64,000 bases of DNA, taken from assembly GCA_041739275.1 (NCBI GenBank), contig JBGSOF010000035.1:1-64000 (forward strand), read 5' to 3'. A model generated the notes under the pieces. It was not told where the DNA came from. It saw only the letters and a list, made by a program, of their open reading frames with translations, and ran no database searches. Positions 58,496 to 64,000 of this stretch are shown here, piece after piece. Each line of letters opens with the position of its first letter. The stretch's first letter is position 1. Both the position numbers and the translations under genes were made by a program. The DNA comes from WGMI01 sp041739275. GTDB lineage: Bacteria > Bacteroidota > Bacteroidia > Flavobacteriales > Schleiferiaceae.

Positions 58496-60736
58496 ATGAA
58501 GTATTTCACACATCTGTTGAAAATTGCAAGCCGGAGCACAGCCGGCACTCGGGTGCGGCAGGCGCTGTCGGTCTTGGGCTTGAACGCTCTGCTTGCTCTG
58601 AGCGTTTCCGGGCAGAATCCGTGGCAGGACGTTTCTCCAAACGCCGACTGGACTTTTCCCGACCACAGCCAACTCAGCGACTACCGCGCACTGGCACTCG
58701 ATTTGCCCGTATTTGAACAACAAATGACCAACCCTCCAACGGGCGGTCGAACGGTCGTTCTTCTTCCGAGGCCTGACCAGCAGGGCTTTGACAGTTGTAC
58801 GGTGTATGAGGACCCGGTGCTGCCCCCGGGGCTGGCTCAAAAGTATCCGACCATCAAAACCTATTCGGGGTATTTGAACCGGGACCCTTCCGTCTTGGTG
58901 CGCATCGACCTCGGCCCTCGCGGAATGCACGCCATGGTTTTTGGCAACGGAGAGCACTGGTTTGTCGATCCGGCGCTCGAAGGGGGGGCATCGTATTACG
59001 CATCCTACGACAAGAGTTCGGCCAAACCGTATTACAACTTTACCTGCCATTTAACGGGGCCAATCGAATTTCCGAGTTCGAGCAAGTCTCTGCATCGCAA
59101 AACGAGCATCATTGCTCCCGAGGGTTTGCACACTTACAGGCTGGCCGTATCGACCACCGGCGAATACGGCAACTTCCACGGGGGCAGCATTCCCGCTATT
59201 CTGTCGGCCATAGTCACCACGGTACACAGGGTAAATGGCATTTATGCTCGCGATCTTTCAATCAAGTTCATCTTGGCAGAAAAGAACGACACTCTGCTCT
59301 TTTCAGACCCAGTGACCGATCCGTTCACAAACTTCGACCCATTTGCCTTAGTCGTTGAAAATCAGGTACTCATCGACTCTTTGCTCGGAGACACCGCCTA
59401 CGATATCGGGCATAATTTTGGAACGGGTTCAGGGGGTTATGCTCCCGGACTGACGTGTACGGCCGGATCGAAAGCCGGTGGGGTTACAGGTGGCCCCACG
59501 CCCGTAGGAGACGCTTTTGACGTCGATTATGTAGCGCATGAAATTGGCCATCAGTTTGGTGCAAACCACACTCAAAACAATCCCTGCAATCGAGTGGCTT
59601 CGTCTGCCTACGAGCCCGGAAGTGCGAGCACGATTATGGGATATGCGGGTATTTGCCCTCCCAATCTCCAGACTTATTCGGATGCGTACTTCCACATACA
59701 CAGCATTGGAGAGATCAAACAGTACATCTCCAACGGACCCGGAGCATTTTGCGTCCCCCTGGACACGAACGCGAACACCGCGCCGAGCGTGAGCGTGCCT
59801 TCCTCCGGTTTTTACATTCCCCATTCGACCCCGTTCAAGCTCGAAGGTTCTGCGACCGATTTGCAGGGAGATGCGTTGAGTTATTGCTGGGAACAGTTTA
59901 ATCTAGGGCCTGCGGGAGCTCCGAGCAACCCATCGGGCAATGCGCCGATCTTTAGAAGTTTGCTGCCCGTTTCAAACCCCGAACGCGTTTTTCCGAGAAT
60001 GCCGAGCTTGCTCGGAAGCCCTGCTGTTGTGGGAGAACAACTGCCCGAATACACCCGATCGATGCGATTTCGCTTGGTCGTTCGCGACAATGCCTTACCC
60101 GCGGGAGCCGTGAGTTTCGGTCAAGTCGATTTCTCGGTAGATGGTCAGTCGGGGCCGTTTAAAGTCATCCAACCCAATTCTCAAAATAAGGTCAGTTGCC
60201 AGTACACCTATCCTATTCAGTGGTCGGTGAATGGAACCGATCAGTTGCCCGTGAGCTGCCAATTGGTGAGTATTTATTTCAGCTCAGACAACGGCGGTAC
60301 CTTCTCTGATACATTGGCATTTCAAGCGCCTAACAGCGGGCAGTGGGACTGGTTTGTGCCCGCCGGCTACGAGACCACCCAAGGCCGGATCTTGATCGAA
60401 GCGGCCGGCAACCACTTTTTCGCCGTTTCGGATGTTTTTGAAATTGAAACGGGGTCTATAGGTGTTGAGGATCCGTATCGCCTGAATCAAACGATTCACG
60501 CCTATCCGAACCCTGCGAAATCGGGGCGAGAAATTCGAGTGCTTGGTCTGTCGGGTGAGACGGTTCAATGGCACCTCAGTGACATCCTCGGAAGGCCTTT
60601 GGCGAACGGAACGTGGCGGGCAAATGAACCCAGAATAGTGAGCTTGCCAAGTCGTTTTGCGGGTCAGGCCGTTCTGAGTATCGAAGGAGCGTCGGGCGCG
60701 CACAGTCGCGCAAAAGTTCTGATTCTGCCCGAGTAA
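58496..60736 (+). CDS. Reprolysin-like zinc metalloprotease with T9SS sorting tail
   Basis: 746 residues. An N-terminal signal region (cleavage likely near LSVSGQ, about residue 40) and a propeptide-like part precede an M12B-like domain with the zinc site HEIGHQFGANH (His348, His352, His358) and the Met-turn in STIMGYAGIC. A beta-sandwich domain follows. The last 80 residues are a type IX secretion sorting domain: YPNPAKSGREIRVLGLSGE, then the end SRAKVLILPE. It should be secreted or surface-attached. Confidence 0.9.
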   Translation: MKYFTHLLKIASRSTAGTRVRQALSVLGLNALLALSVSGQNPWQDVSPNADWTFPDHSQLSDYRALALDLPVFEQQMTNPPTGGRTVVLLPRPDQQGFDSCTVYEDPVLPPGLAQKYPTIKTYSGYLNRDPSVLVRIDLGPRGMHAMVFGNGEHWFVDPALEGGASYYASYDKSSAKPYYNFTCHLTGPIEFPSSSKSLHRKTSIIAPEGLHTYRLAVSTTGEYGNFHGGSIPAILSAIVTTVHRVNGIYARDLSIKFILAEKNDTLLFSDPVTDPFTNFDPFALVVENQVLIDSLLGDTAYDIGHNFGTGSGGYAPGLTCTAGSKAGGVTGGPTPVGDAFDVDYVAHEIGHQFGANHTQNNPCNRVASSAYEPGSASTIMGYAGICPPNLQTYSDAYFHIHSIGEIKQYISNGPGAFCVPLDTNANTAPSVSVPSSGFYIPHSTPFKLEGSATDLQGDALSYCWEQFNLGPAGAPSNPSGNAPIFRSLLPVSNPERVFPRMPSLLGSPAVVGEQLPEYTRSMRFRLVVRDNALPAGAVSFGQVDFSVDGQSGPFKVIQPNSQNKVSCQYTYPIQWSVNGTDQLPVSCQLVSIYFSSDNGGTFSDTLAFQAPNSGQWDWFVPAGYETTQGRILIEAAGNHFFAVSDVFEIETGSIGVEDPYRLNQTIHAYPNPAKSGREIRVLGLSGETVQWHLSDILGRPLANGTWRANEPRIVSLPSRFAGQAVLSIEGASGAHSRAKVLILPE

Positions 60737-60751
60737 ACTCCGGTTGACGAT

Positions 60752-61387
60752 CTAAGAAGGGGTCCTAGCCGGCACTCCGACCACTGTGGTGTTATCGGCT
60801 ACGGTCCCCGTGACCACCGCCCCCGCTCCCACTTTAGCTCCCGTGCCGATCGAGCAGTTTTGCAGCACACACGCTCCGGTACCGATCATGCTCTGCGCCC
60901 CAATGTGCACATTCCCGCTGATGTGCGCTCCGGGCATCAAACTGGCAAAATCGCCCACCGCAACATTGTGGCCCACGGTCGAGTTTAAGTTGAACAGCGC
61001 GTAACGCCCAATTTCTATCTCGGTGGTCAGGGCTACTCCGGGGCACAGGACACAGCCCTCCCCAATGCGCACTGTGGCAGGATCGCCTATGTGAACCGTG
61101 GGATGAATGAGCGTCGGATATCGTAGCCCGAGGTGCTCGATGCGGTCGACGATCGCCTGTTTCACTTTTGGATCCCCGAGTGCAAGCACCACAGAGCTGC
61201 CGCTCGGATAGTCGGCCAAAGTCTGTATCGATCCGAGCACACTCCACCGAGAAACTTGGGTCTTCTCACGGATGCCGTCGTCGACAAAACCGAGGATTCG
61301 ATATTCCGCAGACAGAGAAGAACTTGAAATCATGGTCGCTATTTCGCGTCCAAGACCACCCGCACCGATGATGATCAGATCTGTCAA
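60752..61387 (-). CDS. PglD/NeuD-like acetyltransferase
   Basis: 211 residues. An N-terminal nucleotide-sugar binding domain (IIIGAGGLGREIATMI) is followed by a left-handed beta-helix with hexapeptide repeats from about residue 93. The catalytic His is in NSTVGHNVAVGD (His140). PglD N-acetylates a 4-amino UDP-sugar; NeuD O-acetylates sialic acid. The stop/start overlap (61384-61387) with the SGNH gene indicates one transcript with it and the MBOAT gene. Confidence 0.87.
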   Translation of the reverse strand: MTDLIIIGAGGLGREIATMISSSSLSAEYRILGFVDDGIREKTQVSRWSVLGSIQTLADYPSGSSVVLALGDPKVKQAIVDRIEHLGLRYPTLIHPTVHIGDPATVRIGEGCVLCPGVALTTEIEIGRYALFNLNSTVGHNVAVGDFASLMPGAHISGNVHIGAQSMIGTGACVLQNCSIGTGAKVGAGAVVTGTVADNTTVVGVPARTPS

Positions 61388-62340
61388 GGGTTGCTTGGAT
61401 TCGGAAGGGCGGGATCGAGCAGAGCCGCCCGAACATTTTCAAAGTATAGCTCGGCTCCTTTTGCATTCAAGTGCCCACTGTCAAACCAAAGCGTAGCATC
61501 CTCAAAACGGGGGTCGTAGCGCAGGTCGACAATGCCGGGATAATCTTGGTGAAAGCCGCGCAGATCGACGTCAAAATCGCCGAACGGGATATAGAGTACA
61601 AGTTCGATTCCGCTCGCGGCGTAACGCGTCTTGAGATCGGCGAGATACAACATCACTCGATCGAGGCCCTGATCAGGCTGAGACAAATAGGCCTCTCCCA
61701 GACGTGCTTTGCGGTAATTTTCGAGCAAGACCGCTTCGTTTTCTTTAAAATACTCGTTTCGCCTTTTGAGATTCTTATCGTCCGGATGCTCGATCAATTC
61801 TCGGTCGAGCGGATAAAATTCAGGGCGCTCTCGGGCTTCGACCGAAGCTTTAAACACACCGGTAATGGCGTCATAAATCAGATAAGAAAGAAAGGGCTTT
61901 TGCAGGCCAATCGATTGCAATAAAGGCCCGCGCATCCTGCTGAAATAATAAGATTCTCGAAAATTAAAACCGAGGCCAAGTTTGGCTTCAAGCCCAAAAT
62001 AGACCTTCGTGCCCTGTTTGACCCGGCCCTGTTCGGCGCGACTTGCGATCTCTTCTAAATACAGCAAGCTCTCTGTGGTGTACTGGCTCGGACCAGAAAT
62101 GACGCGAATGGGCTTTCCCGAAGCTGCGGCCCATAGCTCGGGGTTGAGGTGTCTGTAGACATGACTCGAGCCGACCATGATGTCGGTCTCCGGGGGAAGT
62201 GATTCCAAAGAACGCGCGTTGTATTCGTAGAGATCGTTCCCGATCGGATCGACACCCGAATGTTGTAGAAAATACATTCCGAAAATCACCGCCACGGGTA
62301 TTCCGGTCACCTTTAAAACCCAAAGCAGGAATTCGCGCAT
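61384..62340 (-). CDS. SGNH-hydrolase-like protein associated with an MBOAT transferase
   Basis: 318 residues with one N-terminal membrane anchor (about 5-25) and an extracytoplasmic domain. The block I motif is MVGSSHVYRHLNPELW (Ser58 or Ser59) and the Asp-His block is LWFDSGHLNAKGAELYF near the end, as in DltD/AlgJ-type partners of MBOAT proteins. It starts directly after the MBOAT gene (overlap of one base at 62340). It likely transfers an acyl group to the final acceptor. The specific acceptor is unknown. Confidence 0.75.
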   Translation of the reverse strand: MREFLLWVLKVTGIPVAVIFGMYFLQHSGVDPIGNDLYEYNARSLESLPPETDIMVGSSHVYRHLNPELWAAASGKPIRVISGPSQYTTESLLYLEEIASRAEQGRVKQGTKVYFGLEAKLGLGFNFRESYYFSRMRGPLLQSIGLQKPFLSYLIYDAITGVFKASVEARERPEFYPLDRELIEHPDDKNLKRRNEYFKENEAVLLENYRKARLGEAYLSQPDQGLDRVMLYLADLKTRYAASGIELVLYIPFGDFDVDLRGFHQDYPGIVDLRYDPRFEDATLWFDSGHLNAKGAELYFENVRAALLDPALPNPSNP

Positions 62341-63755
62341 CAGAACTGAAAATAGATGAACTCGGTTTCGATGTTCTTGAAGTACGCAAAAAGGCAGATC
62401 AAGATTGAAAGCATCAAAACAAAATCATTTTTGAGCAACTTGGGATTTCGTTCGTCTTTTCGATGGATGTACTCGACCAAAATAAACGGAATTAGGAGCA
62501 ACAAACCGTAAGCGTATTTCGAGGGAAGTGAAAGATCGAAACGACTGAGACCCGCCAAATAATCGATGGCCTGACCCACGTTCTCGGCGCGGAAAAACAC
62601 CCAAGCCAGCGTGACCATCACAAAGGTGATCAAGACCCCAATCAACTCTGAAAAACTCGGAAGCAATCGATTTTCTGCCAACACTCCACCGGTGTTTTTG
62701 CGGTTGAGATTAAAGACGAAAAGCGGAACGTACAAAAGGGCGTGAATCCCGCCCCAAATCACAAACGTCCAATTGGCTCCGTGCCAGAAACCGCTCACCA
62801 AGAAAATGACAAAAATGTTCCTCAAGGCCATGCCCTTCCCCCCTTTAGAGCCCCCGAGCGGAATGTACACATAGTCGCGAAACCAAGTGGAGAGCGAAAT
62901 ATGCCACCGCCTCCAGAATTCGGCGATGTCTCTGGAGAAATAAGGGAAGCGAAAATTGGACATCAATTCAAAACCGAAGAGCTTCGACAGCCCGATGGCG
63001 ATATCTGAATAACCGCTAAAGTCGCCGTAGATCTGAAAGGCAAACAAGACTGCGCCCGCCAAAAGAACCGCAGTGCCTTGTTCGCCATGGTTCTCGAAGA
63101 TCTCGCTCACCAAAGGAGAAAGGGTGTCTGCAATGGCTATTTTCTTGATAAAGCCCCAAACCATCAGCCGAAACCCCTGAAAGGCTTGAACCTTGTCGAA
63201 TTTGCGTACTTGAAGAATCTGGGGCAGAAGCGCCACGGCCCGCTCGATGGGGCCTGCAACCAATTGCGGGAAGAAAGAAACATAGGCCGAGAACGAAACA
63301 AAATCTTTGGTTGCGATCAACTGCCTGCGGTAAACATCGATGGTATACGAAAGCGTCTGAAAGGTGTAGAAAGAAATGCCGACCGGCAAGATGATTTTTA
63401 AGGTGGAGACTTCCATCTGAACCCCTGCCGAAGCCCATGCGTCGACCCACGATTCGATAAAGAAATTGAAGTATTTGAAGAAGCCCAGAAGTCCCAGATT
63501 GCCGATGAGCGAAATCGTCAAGAAGAGTTTGCGCCGACGCGGGTCTTCACTGGCCTGAATGGCAAGCGCGCAGAAGTAATCGAGGAAAATGCTAAAGATG
63601 ATGAGCCCCAAAAACCGGTAGTCCCACCAGCCGTAAAACACCAGAGATGCCGCGGTAACGAGAAGGTTCTGCGCTTTGAGCGACTTAAAGACAAACCAGT
63701 ACAGCCCAAAGACCAAGGGCAAAAACACCAAGAACTCGGGCGAATTGAACAGCAT
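62340..63755 (-). CDS. MBOAT-family O-acyltransferase (AlgI/DltB-like)
   Basis: 471 residues with about ten spans. MBOAT landmarks are FFPQLVAGPIERA, YGDFSGYSDIAIGLSKLFGFEL, FWRRWHISLSTWFRDYVYIPLGG and the catalytic region SGFWHGANWTFVIWGGIHA (His325 and His338). These proteins carry acyl groups, usually acetyl, across the membrane to modify surface polymers. First gene of the cassette. Confidence 0.92.
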   Translation of the reverse strand: MLFNSPEFLVFLPLVFGLYWFVFKSLKAQNLLVTAASLVFYGWWDYRFLGLIIFSIFLDYFCALAIQASEDPRRRKLFLTISLIGNLGLLGFFKYFNFFIESWVDAWASAGVQMEVSTLKIILPVGISFYTFQTLSYTIDVYRRQLIATKDFVSFSAYVSFFPQLVAGPIERAVALLPQILQVRKFDKVQAFQGFRLMVWGFIKKIAIADTLSPLVSEIFENHGEQGTAVLLAGAVLFAFQIYGDFSGYSDIAIGLSKLFGFELMSNFRFPYFSRDIAEFWRRWHISLSTWFRDYVYIPLGGSKGGKGMALRNIFVIFLVSGFWHGANWTFVIWGGIHALLYVPLFVFNLNRKNTGGVLAENRLLPSFSELIGVLITFVMVTLAWVFFRAENVGQAIDYLAGLSRFDLSLPSKYAYGLLLLIPFILVEYIHRKDERNPKLLKNDFVLMLSILICLFAYFKNIETEFIYFQF

Positions 63756-63811
63756 AAACCGTTGGGGTTTGAGGGCCGAAAGCAGGCGCTAAGTTCGAAG
63801 AAGTGCGCAAT

Positions 63812-63840
63812 AAAAAAGCCCTCCCGATTTCGGAAGGGCT
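63812..63840 (-). terminator. Intrinsic terminator of the gene entering from the right edge
   Basis: On the minus strand AGCCCT and AGGGCT pair, with an inner CCG/CGG after one mismatch and the loop AAAT, followed by six T (plus-strand A-run 63812-63817). It lies 18 nt after the stop at 63859, and separates that gene from the MBOAT cassette. Confidence 0.85.
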
Positions 63841-63858
63841 CGAAATCCTGAAAAAGTC

Positions 63859-63999
63859 TTAGAGCTTAAGACTCAAGCCGATTGAAATATCGCGCCGGGG
63901 TTGAATGACTACATTGGTTTGGTCTTTGTTCACCTCATCGATGTTCAATCCCCTACCTGCATCGGTGGGGCGCACAGGATCATCCCACTTGCCATTCTC
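63859..63999 (-). CDS. C-terminus of a probable outer-membrane protein (partial)
   Basis: The last 46 codons of a gene that continues beyond the window. The residues read ENGKWDDPVRPTDAGRGLNI, then DEVNKDQTNVVIQPRRDISIGLSLKL and TAA at 63859-63861. The final alternating strand RDISIGLSLKL looks like the closing beta-strand of an outer-membrane beta-barrel, for example a TonB-dependent receptor or another large barrel protein. The piece is too short to be sure. Confidence 0.6.
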   Translation of the reverse strand, partial: ENGKWDDPVRPTDAGRGLNIDEVNKDQTNVVIQPRRDISIGLSLKL

Positions 64000-64000
64000 G

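Noticed and set aside
1..64000. tRNA, rRNA, CRISPR arrays, transposases, integrases and phage genes
   Set aside because: I looked for spaced identical repeats, cloverleaf-like GGTTCGAATCC segments and typical enzyme motifs and saw none. The repeats at 1-1655 are only two copies and not evenly spaced.

Overview
The window reads as a stretch of a Bacteroidota chromosome, most likely from the class Flavobacteriia or a close relative, with a moderately high G+C content by eye. Four things point there. (1) The str-S10-spc-alpha ribosomal block runs straight into carA-eno-gltA, a gene order I associate with flavobacteria. (2) The rpsL promoter is a perfect Bacteroidota-type TTG-N19-TAnnTTTG. (3) Shine-Dalgarno sequences are generally absent, and many junctions use stop/start overlaps. 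(4) Typical lineage families are present: a metalloprotease with a type IX secretion tail, a DUF4294 protein, a DUF2807 protein, a zinc-less L36 and a eukaryote-like citrate synthase.

Layout. 1-1868: gene-poor stretch with one small fasciclin (FAS1) gene between two copies of a degenerate direct repeat that carries strong hairpins. 1869-3389: efp and an LpxD-like acyltransferase. 3361-12579: surface-glycan region with a formylglycine-generating-enzyme lipoprotein, two family 2 glycosyltransferases, a sulfotransferase, a Wzt/Wzm ABC exporter with a polymer-recognition domain, a divergent O-antigen ligase/polymerase with TPRs, and an initiating sugar-phosphate transferase coupled to an M1 aminopeptidase (12576-15029). 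15087-19231: recG, a VTT/DedA membrane protein and aspartate kinase. 19377-23108: gltA, eno and carA on the minus strand. 23201-40405: a 32-gene minus-strand ribosomal/translation block (rpsL to rplQ) with a clear promoter at its head and a strong terminator at its end. 40792-44519: nupC, a bifunctional-nuclease/UVR protein and etfA-etfB. 44711-51271: DUF2807 protein, phosphohexomutase coupled to a family 39 glycosyltransferase, TlpA-like lipoprotein coupled to a YkgJ-type Cys-cluster protein, and an HdeD-like protein. 51259-56025: NamZ/DUF1343 lipoprotein, LolC/E-like permease, cystathionine beta-synthase and a BtuF-like binding protein. 56062-58253: DUF4294 protein and biotin carboxylase. 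58496-60736: T9SS-type metalloprotease. 60752-63755: PglD-like acetyltransferase, SGNH protein and MBOAT acyltransferase. At the right edge is the C-terminus of a probable outer-membrane protein with its own terminator.

How the parts fit. Most of the window is housekeeping: translation, glycolysis/TCA, pyrimidine/arginine precursor synthesis, electron transfer and sulfur amino-acid metabolism. The accessory theme is the cell surface. The 4.5-12.6 kb block could start, extend, sulfate, export and ligate a polysaccharide, and the block at the right end could acetylate extracytoplasmic glycans. I see no phage, transposase, CRISPR array, rRNA or tRNA. I found no clear new multi-gene system. The least explained signals are the hairpin repeats around the fasciclin gene, the sulfotransferase/FGE/ABC-exporter combination, the 5' hairpin of the rpsL transcript, and a strong terminator 28 nt ahead of carA. 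Names rest on reading motifs by eye, with no database search, and start codons are inferred.
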